In this document: positions 6,158 to 13,268 of the stretch, one piece after another
Numbering within the stretch: position 1 is the stretch's first letter
Layout: every line of letters begins with the position of its first letter
DNA from: Thauera aromatica_A
GTDB taxonomy: Bacteria; Pseudomonadota; Gammaproteobacteria; Burkholderiales; Rhodocyclaceae
Reading direction: 5' to 3'
Length of the DNA: 26,788 nucleotides
NCBI RefSeq assembly: GCF_023093595.1
Contig: NZ_JALLIK010000072.1
Coordinates: 1-26,788, forward strand
Position numbers and translations under genes: made by a program
The notes under the pieces: generated by a model
What the model saw: only the letters and a program-made list of their open reading frames with translations
The model's database searches: none
Told to the model about the DNA's origin: nothing

Positions 6158-6544
6158 ATGGACGCCCCCACCCACACCCCCGGCCCCTGGCACTGGGACG
6201 GCTTCAGCCTGCGCCCGGCCAACCCCGACCCCGACCAGCACGCAGTGCACACCATCCTCGAATCCGAGCACATCGGCTGGGGTTTCGTCGCCTCGGACTT
6301 CCATGCCGTGCGCCAGGAGGCCGACGCCAACCTGGCGCTGATCGCCGCCGCGCCACAGCTGCTCGACGCCGCCCAGGCCGCCGCCGATCTGCTCACCCGG
6401 CAGAAGTGGCGGCCGGGCGACACGTTCAACCCCGAGGCGGTCGTGCTGGCCAAGCTCATGGACGCAATCATCGAGGCGACGATGCAGGCGGCGCCTGGCA
6501 TGAACAGCCGTGAACTGACCGGACCCAAGGAGGCGGCGCAATGA
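6158..6544 (+). CDS. Phage hypothetical protein of the 'HTPGPW' type
   Basis: This 128-aa protein begins MDAPTHTPGPWHWDGF and later has ANLALIAAAPQLLDAAQAAA. Both segments are recurrent in a widespread phage early-region family of unknown function, whose members read TPGPW near the start and AN-x-x-LIAAAP-x-LL in the middle. The gene begins 1 nt after the preceding stop and ends with an ATGA overlap to the next gene, so it is translated as part of the operon. The likely product is a small cytoplasmic protein. Confidence 0.7.
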   Translation: MDAPTHTPGPWHWDGFSLRPANPDPDQHAVHTILESEHIGWGFVASDFHAVRQEADANLALIAAAPQLLDAAQAAADLLTRQKWRPGDTFNPEAVVLAKLMDAIIEATMQAAPGMNSRELTGPKEAAQ

Positions 6545-6774
6545 CCCCAACCCTAGACCAACGCGCGCTCGATCGCCTTGCACGGCAATGCGAACGCGAC
6601 CTGAAGTTTCTGCGCCACTCCCCCCATGAGCAGCAGGGGGTGCCCTTCGCCGACGAGGCCGAGCGGGCCGAAATCATCGACGCGGTGATCGGCGGCGCGG
6701 TGTTCTTCGCCTTCGCCGGGGCGCTGATCTGGTTACCCGAGCTGATGGCGCTGATCGAGCGCGCCGGCGCATGA
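6541..6774 (+). CDS. Small hypothetical protein with one possible membrane segment
   Basis: This 77-aa protein starts in the ATGA overlap with the gene before it. The N-terminal half is charged (Arg/Glu/Asp). Residues about 48-68 (VIGGAVFFAFAGALIWLPEL) form one hydrophobic stretch long enough to cross the membrane. No family is recognised. The end overlaps a possible short frame starting at 6771. Confidence 0.55.
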   Translation: MTPTLDQRALDRLARQCERDLKFLRHSPHEQQGVPFADEAERAEIIDAVIGGAVFFAFAGALIWLPELMALIERAGA

Positions 6775-6890
6775 GCGCCCGCCCTCCTCTCGACATGCCC
6801 ATGCCTGCAGGGCCGATGCAGGCACCGTCCGAGTTGTCCGCCGTGTTGAGCGGTTTTTCAAGGAGCAGATATGACGCACAAGAACATTGA
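6771..6890 (+). CDS. Possible 39-residue coupled ORF
   Basis: An ATG at 6771 overlaps the preceding TGA (ATGA), like the other junctions of this operon. It opens a 39-codon frame reading MSARPPLDMPMPAGPMQAP and onward to TGA at 6888-6890. It fills the only gap in the chain between 6774 and 6871 and runs 20 bases past the next start. It has no recognisable motif and contains an inverted repeat, so it may be a leader rather than a protein gene. Confidence 0.3.
   Translation: MSARPPLDMPMPAGPMQAPSELSAVLSGFSRSRYDAQEH
6803..6823. repeat. Perfect 7-bp inverted repeat
   Basis: GCCTGCA and TGCAGGC are separated by 7 nt and could form an RNA hairpin 48 nt before the ATG at 6871. No T-run follows, so it is not an intrinsic terminator. 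It may be an mRNA processing or attenuation structure within the operon, or simply chance. Confidence 0.35.
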
Positions 6891-7095
6891 AACCGTGAAG
6901 CGGATCGACTTCGACCGGCTCGACATGCTGGTAAGCGAGCGCATCGGCGCACTGAAGCTCTACGCGCAGAACATCGACCAGGCCGAAGGCGGCAAGGACG
7001 CGCATGACGCTATTTGCCGCGACCTGATCCTGCCGTGCGTCTACGCGCTGGCGCAGTTCCTTGAATCCGTGAAGCTGGATGAGGCGCAGCAATGA
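6871..7095 (+). CDS. Small phage hypothetical protein
   Basis: This 74-aa acidic and helical protein (MTHKNIETVKRIDFDRLDML and onward) has the strong ribosome binding site AAGGAG at 6860-6865. It ends in an ATGA overlap with the gene at 7092. No family is recognised. Its composition and position fit a small early-region accessory protein. The independent, strong ribosome binding site sets it apart from neighbours that depend on coupling. Confidence 0.6.
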   Translation: MTHKNIETVKRIDFDRLDMLVSERIGALKLYAQNIDQAEGGKDAHDAICRDLILPCVYALAQFLESVKLDEAQQ

Positions 7096-7310
7096 GCATG
7101 CACGATTCGCTCTCCGACGACGACGAGCGCATCCCGGTGACGGTGTGCATCACCCCGGCCGAAGCCGTGCGCCTGGAGCTACTGATCGCCGCCTACCGCG
7201 ACCGCCACCCCGGCGCCGACGACACGCATGTGATCGACGCCATCTTCCTTGCCGGCCTCGCAGCCGCCGAACTGACCCTGTGCCAACCCGTCCCGGAGCC
7301 CACCGCATGA
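7092..7310 (+). CDS. Small phage hypothetical protein
   Basis: This 72-aa protein is coupled at both ends by ATGA overlaps (7092 and 7307). The middle, VTVCITPAEAVRLELLIAAY, looks like a ribbon-helix-helix-type strand plus helix, but the second helix is not clear enough to call a DNA-binding fold. No family is recognised. Confidence 0.55.
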   Translation: MSMHDSLSDDDERIPVTVCITPAEAVRLELLIAAYRDRHPGADDTHVIDAIFLAGLAAAELTLCQPVPEPTA

Positions 7311-8374
7311 GCACCCGCAAGAAGCCCGCGCCGCTGCGCGAGCAGATCGTCGCCTTCCTGAAGACGCACGACGAAGCCACGCTGAAGCAGATCGCCGCGT
7401 CGACCACCGAGCGCGACTTTCCCAGCCGCGTCATCACCGAGCTGAACAAGATGCGCACCGACGCCCTGATCGAATGCGCCAAGAAAAAGGGCAAGAACGA
7501 GCTGTGGTACTGGCTCGCCGCCACCGAACCCCAGCCGGAGGTGGGTAAAAACACCGGCAGCCGCGCATCGGTGCCCACATCGCACTCCGCCGAGGGCGCG
7601 GCCGTCCGCCCCGAACCCACCCCGCAACCCACCGTGCAACCGGTGGCCGCGGTGGCGGAGGACGAACCGGCGGCAACGCCCGAGCAACCCACAGCGCCTC
7701 CGCTGCAGTACGACCCCAACGACGTGGCTTTCAGCCAGCCTGCGGCCCCGGCCAAGGAATTCCACCTGCTGGGCGTGCTCGCCGACATCCGCGCGGCGAT
7801 CGGCGACAGCGGGCAGATCATGCTGGGCGAGCTGGCCGAACACATCCGCGCCATCCACGACCTCGGCGAGGCGCACAAGCGGGCCTGCATTGAGTGGGAA
7901 AAGACCATGATGGACGTCTTCGGCGAAGATGGCGTCGGCGATGTCCTCATGGCAATCGGCAAGCTGAAGGATGACCTGCGCGACGCGCACCTGGAGCTCG
8001 CCGTGATCCGCGAGTTGCTCGCCGAACGCATCGGCGGCGAGATCGACCCGAGCGACATGAGCGAGAGCGAAATCGCCCGCGCCGCGGCGCAGGTGATCGA
8101 CCGGCACGACGACGAGCTTGTCGAGCAGGCGAAGACGATCATTGACCTGCGCGGCCAGCTCGATGCCGGCGGCGCCGACATGGTCAATCACCCGCCGCAC
8201 TACCAGGGCAAGGTCGAGTGCATCGAGGCCATCGAGGCCGCACTCGGCGGCGAAGGCTTTGCCGCCTACTGCCGGGGCAACGCGATCAAGTACACCTTCC
8301 GTGCTGGCAGAAAAGGCGACGCCGCGGTCGATCTGGCGAAGGCGCGCTGGTACTTGGAACGGGTAGCGGCATGA
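7307..8374 (+). CDS. Winged-helix-like N-terminus fused to a DUF3310 domain
   Basis: This is a 355-aa protein in three parts. Residues 1-70 look like a small winged-helix or MarR-type module (LREQIVAFLKTHDEATLKQI, ending in KNELWYWLA). A Pro/Ala/Glu-rich linker and a helical middle follow. Residues about 292-355 are a DUF3310 domain: VNHPPHYQ, then GKVECIEAIE, then RGNAIKYTFRAGRKG and AKARWYLERV. DUF3310 proteins are common in phages as small single-domain proteins next to nucleotide-metabolism genes; the biochemical role is not established. Here the domain is the tail of a longer chain, which is less usual. ATGA overlaps join it to genes on both sides. The product is probably cytoplasmic. 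Confidence 0.8.
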   Translation: MSTRKKPAPLREQIVAFLKTHDEATLKQIAASTTERDFPSRVITELNKMRTDALIECAKKKGKNELWYWLAATEPQPEVGKNTGSRASVPTSHSAEGAAVRPEPTPQPTVQPVAAVAEDEPAATPEQPTAPPLQYDPNDVAFSQPAAPAKEFHLLGVLADIRAAIGDSGQIMLGELAEHIRAIHDLGEAHKRACIEWEKTMMDVFGEDGVGDVLMAIGKLKDDLRDAHLELAVIRELLAERIGGEIDPSDMSESEIARAAAQVIDRHDDELVEQAKTIIDLRGQLDAGGADMVNHPPHYQGKVECIEAIEAALGGEGFAAYCRGNAIKYTFRAGRKGDAAVDLAKARWYLERVAA

Positions 8375-8808
8375 AACCGCGCCGCGTCTGCTTCGCGCGC
8401 CCAACCTTCGTCGACATGATGAAGGCCTTCGGCCCGGTCGACGCCATGCTCGCGCGCCTGGCCGAGGGCTGGATCCACGAGATCCAGGGCGCGGCGGTGT
8501 TCCTGAACCCGCAGGACGGCGTGTGGTACGAGATCCCCGCCGCACTCGAGGGCTGGATCGCCCTGTGGGAGCGGCTGGACGCACGCCACCGATTGCAGCT
8601 CGACCTCGACCCGGTACGCAAGATCGTTGCCCGCCTGCGCTACAGCACGCCCATCCCCCCCGAGCTGGTCGCCCAGGCACAAGCCGTCGCCGACCAGTGC
8701 AAGCGCGCCTACCGCCGCATGGACCTCCACGAGGTCGGCAGCGTGGTGAAGACGCAGTTGATCGTCAACGAGGCCGAACAGCAAGGCCTGACGGAAAACG
8801 CAGCATGA
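8371..8808 (+). CDS. Phage hypothetical protein upstream of parB-like gene
   Basis: This 145-aa protein begins MKPRRVCFARPTFVDMMKAF. It is mixed helix and strand with many Trp residues, and is coupled by ATGA overlaps to the DUF3310 gene before it and the ParB-like gene after it. No family is recognised. Strict coupling to ParB suggests the two are made in fixed ratio; whether they interact is unknown. Confidence 0.6.
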   Translation: MKPRRVCFARPTFVDMMKAFGPVDAMLARLAEGWIHEIQGAAVFLNPQDGVWYEIPAALEGWIALWERLDARHRLQLDLDPVRKIVARLRYSTPIPPELVAQAQAVADQCKRAYRRMDLHEVGSVVKTQLIVNEAEQQGLTENAA

Positions 8809-10793
8809 GCCAGCTCAACCCCTTCCAGCTGCTCCGCCTGGAGCACCTCGCCCCCAGCCCGACCAACCCGCGCAAGCACTTCGAGCCGGACGCGCTGACG
8901 GACCTGGCCACCACCATCCGCGCGCACGGCGTGATCGAGCCCATCATCGTGCGCACGTGGCCGGACGAGTACGACACCCCGGCCGACCGCGACGAACGCC
9001 CGCTGTACGAGATCATCGCCGGCGAGCGCCGCTACCGCGCCTCCCTGCTCACCGAGCTGGAAGACATCCCCGCCCTCGTGCGCCACCTCGACACCCGCCA
9101 GGTGCTCGAGATCCAGATCATCGAGAATTTGCAGCGGCGCGGCGTGAACGAGCTCGAGGAGGCCGAGGGCTACGACCTGATGATGCGCAGCTACGGCTAC
9201 ACCGCCGACCAGCTCGCCGAGAAGGTCGGCAAGAGCCGCGCCTACATCTATGGCCGACTCAAGCTCACTGCGCTGTGCGAAGCCGCCCGCCAGGCCTTCC
9301 GCGAGGGCAAGCTCGACGCCTCCCGGGCGCTGCTGGTCGCACGGATCCCGGGTGCCAAGCTGCAGCAGCAGGCGTTGAAGGAGATCGCCGAGGGCTACGG
9401 CGGCCCCATGCCCTACCGTGAGGCCGCCCGCCACATCCAGAACCGCTACATGCTCAAGCTGAAGGAGGCGCCGTTCGAGACCGCCGACGCCTTTCTCCTG
9501 GTGACCGCCGGCGCCTGCACCACCTGCCCCCAGCGCGCCGGCAACAGCCCCGAGCTGTTCCCGGATGTCGATGCAGACGTATGCACCGACCCGCAGTGCT
9601 ACGCCGACAAGAAGGCCAACCACGTCCTCAAGCAGGCCGAAGCGGAACGGGCGCTCGGGCACAAGGTGATCCTCGGCAAGGCCGCCGAGAAGATCGCCCC
9701 GCACGGCTTCTACAGCAGCACGGCCGGCGACTACGTCCTGCTCGACGAGAAAGGGACCTATGGTGATGCGTACATCACGGCGCGCAAGGCACTGAAGGGT
9801 GCCGACGTGCCGATCGTGATGATCGAGGACGCGCGCCGCGGCCGCCTGGTGGCCGCGGCAGCGAAGAAGGACGTGAACGACGCGCTCAAAGCTGCCGGCC
9901 TTCGTGTCGGGAGCGGCAACCGATCGGCCGCCCAGATCGAGGAAGATCAGGCGCGCAAGAAGGAAGCCGCCAGCCGCCGGGCGATCTTCGACGCCATCCG
10001 GCGCGAGACCCGCCTGATGCTCAACGGCAGCACCCGCCCGGCGCTTCAGCGTGCCGAAGACCTCGCCCTGGTCGCCCGCCAGCTGTGGGCACGCACCGGC
10101 TTCGATGCGCAAACCCGCCTGGCGAAGATCTACATCCGCCCGGACGAGAAGCTCGACAACCACGAGCGTGTGCGTGCCTTGAACGCACAGATCGACGACT
10201 TCAATGCCGCCCAGCTGATCCAGTTCCTGTTCGACCTTGCCCTGGTCGGCACGCTGGACGTGCCCAGCTACTGCAGCGACATCAGCACCCCGGCGCCGCT
10301 GGCGAACACCGCCGCCAGCTTCGGCCTCGACATCGACGCCATCCGCGCCGCAGCGATCGCCGAAAAGCCCGCGAAGGCCAAAACCTCGCCCCCCGCTGCG
10401 CCGGAAAAATCGCCTTCCACCCCCGAACAGGCTCCGCCGGGAGGCGAGGGAGGCGCGCGCAAGGACAAGGCGACGGTCGTCACCTACCGCCACCCGACGA
10501 ACGCCGAGCTGACGTGGAGCGGCCGGGGTAAGAAGCCCGAATGGGTCGCGAACTACCTGGCCACCGGCGGACGCCTCGAGGAGCTTTCCACCGCTAACCA
10601 GGCTGCGCGGGCGGGCGATCAACCGTCGCTGCGGAAACCCAAGATCCAGGCCGCTGACGCGGCGAAAAAACCCAAGGAAAAGGCAAAGACCGGCGGCCGC
10701 GTAGCCGCGGCCGGAGGAAAGGAAGGAAGTGCCGAGCCCGCCCCCTACCGTTGCCCGAATACCCGAGACCTGCTGGAAGGAGTAGTGGCGTGA
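8805..10793 (+). CDS. ParB-like protein with Cys4 motif and H-NS-type C-terminal DNA-binding motif
   Basis: This 662-aa protein begins with a ParB/Srx N-terminal domain: NPRKHF (21-26), then GERRYRA (73-79), the conserved CTP-binding box of ParB, followed by ENLQRR (107-112) and a KorB/Spo0J-type helix-turn-helix (about 132-155, YTADQLAEKVGKSRAYIYGR). Residues 238-265 carry a metal-site pattern C-x2-C-x18-C-x4-C. After a variable middle part, residues 561-597 read YRHPTNAELTWSGRGKKPEW, the signature of the H-NS/StpA C-terminal domain (TWSGRG-x-x-P-x-W) that binds the minor groove of AT-rich DNA. The tail is Lys/Ala-rich. Phage and plasmid ParB-like proteins with Cys motifs are known; the added H-NS motif is unusual. 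The role may be genome segregation, gene regulation or nucleoid-like packing. There is no parA in the window. Confidence 0.85.
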   Translation: MSQLNPFQLLRLEHLAPSPTNPRKHFEPDALTDLATTIRAHGVIEPIIVRTWPDEYDTPADRDERPLYEIIAGERRYRASLLTELEDIPALVRHLDTRQVLEIQIIENLQRRGVNELEEAEGYDLMMRSYGYTADQLAEKVGKSRAYIYGRLKLTALCEAARQAFREGKLDASRALLVARIPGAKLQQQALKEIAEGYGGPMPYREAARHIQNRYMLKLKEAPFETADAFLLVTAGACTTCPQRAGNSPELFPDVDADVCTDPQCYADKKANHVLKQAEAERALGHKVILGKAAEKIAPHGFYSSTAGDYVLLDEKGTYGDAYITARKALKGADVPIVMIEDARRGRLVAAAAKKDVNDALKAAGLRVGSGNRSAAQIEEDQARKKEAASRRAIFDAIRRETRLMLNGSTRPALQRAEDLALVARQLWARTGFDAQTRLAKIYIRPDEKLDNHERVRALNAQIDDFNAAQLIQFLFDLALVGTLDVPSYCSDISTPAPLANTAASFGLDIDAIRAAAIAEKPAKAKTSPPAAPEKSPSTPEQAPPGGEGGARKDKATVVTYRHPTNAELTWSGRGKKPEWVANYLATGGRLEELSTANQAARAGDQPSLRKPKIQAADAAKKPKEKAKTGGRVAAAGGKEGSAEPAPYRCPNTRDLLEGVVA

Positions 10794-11350
10794 GCGTGAA
10801 GATCTACACGAACGTGATGCTGGACCTAGAAACCATGGGCAACGGCCCGGACGCCGCTATCGTGGCGATCGGCGCTATCGCCTTCGACCTTGAGGCCGGC
10901 GAGCTGGGCCCCGGCTACTACAACCGCGTCGACCTCGAATCCGCCGTGCAAGACGGCGGCGTGATCGACGCCAGCACCGTCACCTGGTGGCTCCAGCAAG
11001 GCGACGAGGCCCGCCAGGAAATCGCCCGTGCCGGCGGCCTGCCCATCGCCGTCGCCTTGGCGTCGTTCGCCGAATGGATGGGCCAGACGACGATCGAGGC
11101 GGAGGTGTGGGGCAACGGCGCCAGCTTCGATAACGTAATCCTGCGCAGCGCCTACCAGCGCGGCAGCCAGCCCGCACCGTGGGCCTGGTGGAACGACCGC
11201 TGCTACCGCACCGTCAAGGCGCAGCGGCGGCACGTACCCTTCGAGCGCATCGGCACCCACCACAATGCGCTGAGCGACGCCACCAGCCAGGCGCTGCACC
11301 TGATCAAAATGCTGCGACCGGCGGCTTTCATTTCAGGAGAACCGAGATGA
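10790..11350 (+). CDS. DEDDh-type 3'-5' exonuclease (phage/Rv2179c-like)
   Basis: This 186-aa protein has the exonuclease motifs in order: ExoI LDLETMG (Asp and Glu), ExoII ASFDN with the third Asp, and ExoIII HNALSDA with the His and final Asp of the DEDDh set. The length and the IVAIGAIAF segment after ExoI match small exoribonuclease/exodeoxyribonuclease proteins common in phage early operons. The start is GTG at 10790, in a GTGA overlap with parB, with GGAAGGAG at 10776-10783. It should trim 3' ends of RNA or DNA; the substrate cannot be told from sequence. It is coupled by ATGA to the DUF4224 gene. Confidence 0.82.
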   Translation: MSVKIYTNVMLDLETMGNGPDAAIVAIGAIAFDLEAGELGPGYYNRVDLESAVQDGGVIDASTVTWWLQQGDEARQEIARAGGLPIAVALASFAEWMGQTTIEAEVWGNGASFDNVILRSAYQRGSQPAPWAWWNDRCYRTVKAQRRHVPFERIGTHHNALSDATSQALHLIKMLRPAAFISGEPR

Positions 11351-11559
11351 TCCTATCGAAAGAGGAGCTTGAGCTGCTGACCGACAAGCGGATTGCAAGC
11401 GCGCAGAAGCGCGTTCTGAAGGCGATCGGAATTCCGTTCCGCGAGCGCCCGGACGGATCTATTGTCGTATTCAAGGAGGACTGCCATGCGACCAAGAAAG
11501 ACCGACCGCCATCTCCCAAGCTGCGTCTACCAGAAGCACGGAGCGTTCTGGCTCGTTAA
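11347..11559 (+). CDS. DUF4224-family small protein next to integrase
   Basis: This 70-aa protein begins MILSKEELELLTDKRIASAQ and continues VLKAIGIPFRERPDGSIVVF. The 'LT-x-x-EL, then Q-x-x-L-x-x-x-GI-x-F-x-x-x-x-DG' layout is that of DUF4224, a family repeatedly found directly before phage tyrosine integrases. An excisionase-like role is often supposed but not proven. It is coupled to the exonuclease by ATGA and overlaps the integrase start by 74 bp in another frame. Confidence 0.75.
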   Translation: MILSKEELELLTDKRIASAQKRVLKAIGIPFRERPDGSIVVFKEDCHATKKDRPPSPKLRLPEARSVLAR

Positions 11560-12457
11560 GCACGGCAAGTGGATCCGGCTCGGCGCCGACTTCAGCGAAG
11601 CGATGGAGGAGTACGCCCGCCGGATGAAGCAGAAGATGGGCGGCATGGCGCAGCTCATCGAGGACGCGCTACCCTCGATCCTGAAGGACAAGGCCCCCTC
11701 GACGGTCAAGAAGTACCGCACGACGGCACGCTTCCTACAGGAGGCATTCGCCGATTTCGCCCCGCACCAGGTCAAGCAGAGCGACGTCGCCGCGCTGCGC
11801 CGCCATCTGATCGGCCAGGCCACCATCTGCAACCGCACTCTTTCCGTACTGCGGATGGTGTTCGATGTGGCGCTGGAAGACTGCATCGTCGACTTCAACC
11901 CCTGCACCGGCATCAAGACGGTGAAGCAACCCAAGCGCGAGCGCCGGGTCGAGCCGTGGGAGTTCGACGCCATCAAGGCCCAGGCCGGGCCGCTGCTGGC
12001 CGTAGTGATCGATCTGTGCTACCTGACCGGACAGCGCATCGGCGACGTGCTCAAGATCGCACGAGCCGATCTGCGGGACGAAGGCGTCTACGTCGTTCAG
12101 CAGAAGACTGCGGCACGCGTTCTGATCCGCTGGAACCCGGACCTGCGTGCCGCAGTGGAGCGCGCCAAGGCGCTGCATAAGAACGTTGCCGGAATGTATC
12201 TGCTCGGCACCAAGCCGCCCGTTTACAATACCATCTGGCAGCAGTACAAGAAGGCGCGCGAGGCGGCCGGCATTCCCGACGTGGTGCTGCACGATCTGCG
12301 TGCAATGTCGGGCACCGAGGCCGAAGCCCAGGGCGCCGACCCGCAGAAACTGCTTGAGCACACGGACCGGAAGATGACCGAACGTTATCTCCGCGACAAG
12401 AAAATCACGCAGGCCGAAGGCCCGAGTTTTAGACAGTCTAAAACAAATCGAGGCTAG
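11486..12457 (+). CDS. int: Tyrosine site-specific integrase
   Basis: This 323-aa phage integrase has all active-site residues: Arg184 in TGQRIGD, Lys207 in QQKT, His269 and Arg272 in HDLR, His292 in LEHTDRK and nucleophile Tyr301 in MTERYLR. An N-terminal arm-binding region and a core-binding SAM-like domain (about 55-145) precede the catalytic part. The ATG at 11486 has a strong AAGGAGGA at 11473-11480, inside the DUF4224 gene. It is the last gene of the PL operon and the boundary of the element, with a perfect 19-bp palindrome in its last codons. It would insert and excise the prophage at the site next to gloB. Confidence 0.93.
   Translation: MRPRKTDRHLPSCVYQKHGAFWLVKHGKWIRLGADFSEAMEEYARRMKQKMGGMAQLIEDALPSILKDKAPSTVKKYRTTARFLQEAFADFAPHQVKQSDVAALRRHLIGQATICNRTLSVLRMVFDVALEDCIVDFNPCTGIKTVKQPKRERRVEPWEFDAIKAQAGPLLAVVIDLCYLTGQRIGDVLKIARADLRDEGVYVVQQKTAARVLIRWNPDLRAAVERAKALHKNVAGMYLLGTKPPVYNTIWQQYKKAREAAGIPDVVLHDLRAMSGTEAEAQGADPQKLLEHTDRKMTERYLRDKKITQAEGPSFRQSKTNRG
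12426..12444. repeat. 19-bp perfect palindrome in the integrase 3' end, possible attachment core
   Basis: GTTTTAGACAGTCTAAAAC is a 9-bp inverted repeat around one central base, lying 13 nt before the integrase stop. AT-rich dyads of this kind bind integrase as crossover cores, and int genes normally border attP. The partner site at the other prophage end is not in the window, so the assignment is open. Confidence 0.45.
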
Positions 12458-12484
12458 AACCCGCGCCATTACTGGGTTTCAGGT

Positions 12485-13258
12485 ATGGACATTATCCCCC
12501 TTCCCGCTTTCCGCGATAACTACATCTGGCTGCTGCACGACGGCCGTCACGCCCTTGTCGTCGATCCGGGCGACGCGGCTCCGGTGCAGGACGCGCTGGC
12601 ACGCTACGGTCTGACCCTGTCGGCGATTCTCCTCACCCACCACCATCCCGACCATGTCGGCGGCGTCAGTGCCCTGTGCGCCCGCCACCCGGTACCGGTC
12701 TACGGCCCGGCAGCCGAGCATATCGAGGGGGTGGACCGGCCGCTCGGCGACGGCGACGAAATCCGCCTCGATGCCCCGGCGGCAGCGTTCCGCGTGATCG
12801 AGGTACCGGGCCACACCGCCGGTCATATCGCCTTCATCGGCACCGGCCCGAGCAGCGGAGTGCTGTTTTGCGGCGACACCCTGTTTTCCGCCGGCTGCGG
12901 TCGCCTGTTCGAAGGCACCCCAGCACAACTGGCGGCCTCGCTGGCCCGCCTCTGCGCCCTGCCAGACGGCACCCGGGTGTATTGCACCCACGAATATACC
13001 TTGTCCAACCTCGCCTTCGCACGCGCAGCCGAACCCGACAATGACGCGCGTGACGCCTATGCGCTGCACTGTGAGACTCTGCGCGCACGCGGCGAACCGA
13101 CCCTGCCCAGCACGATCGGCCGGGAAAAGGCCATCAACCCTTTCCTGCGCTGCACACAGCCAGCGGTGCTCGATGCACTCGCCTTCGAAACCGGCACCCG
13201 GCCGGCCGACGCCCTCGCCTGCCTGACCGCCCTGCGGGCCTGGAAAGACCGTTTCTGA
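12485..13258 (+). CDS. gloB: Hydroxyacylglutathione hydrolase (glyoxalase II)
   Basis: This cytoplasmic enzyme hydrolyses S-D-lactoylglutathione to D-lactate and glutathione, the second step of methylglyoxal detoxification. The 257-aa metallo-beta-lactamase fold has the metal motif THHHPDH (51-57), then His110, Asp131 and His169, which complete the two-metal site. The C-terminal glyoxalase II domain is present, with GREKAINPFLR near the glutathione site. The length is normal. The start ATG is only 27 bp after the integrase stop, with a weak AGG in front, so its original promoter may have been replaced by prophage sequence. The next gene, mltD, follows after 10 bp. Confidence 0.95.
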   Translation: MDIIPLPAFRDNYIWLLHDGRHALVVDPGDAAPVQDALARYGLTLSAILLTHHHPDHVGGVSALCARHPVPVYGPAAEHIEGVDRPLGDGDEIRLDAPAAAFRVIEVPGHTAGHIAFIGTGPSSGVLFCGDTLFSAGCGRLFEGTPAQLAASLARLCALPDGTRVYCTHEYTLSNLAFARAAEPDNDARDAYALHCETLRARGEPTLPSTIGREKAINPFLRCTQPAVLDALAFETGTRPADALACLTALRAWKDRF

Positions 13259-13268
13259 ACCGGCTCCG

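Larger units (their letters stand above)
111..12457 (+). mobile_element. Integrated prophage arm: immunity region, cargo and PL-type early/integrase operon
   Basis: The segment starts at the IS junction in the cro remnant and ends with the integrase gene. Its order is cro remnant, OR, repressor, cargo modules, OL/PL, early genes, DUF4224 and integrase. This is the lambda order of cro-cI-rex-PL-int, mirrored. ATGA/GTGA overlaps link most early genes. No capsid, terminase, portal, tail or lysis gene is seen. The right attachment site is probably at or just after the integrase 3' end. The left limit given is where the IS interrupts; the true prophage probably extends past the IS beyond the window. 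Whether the complete phage survives cannot be judged from here. Confidence 0.8.

Noticed and set aside
8709..10622. 637-codon open frame on the complement
   Set aside because: It is antisense to the ParB-like gene and made of Gly/Val/Leu/Ala-rich sequence without recognisable motifs.
10694..10713. 8-bp inverted repeat CGGCCGCG-TAGC-CGCGGCCG in the parB-like gene
   Set aside because: It falls in a low-complexity Gly/Ala/Arg coding stretch where such GC dyads arise easily, and nothing else suggests a function.
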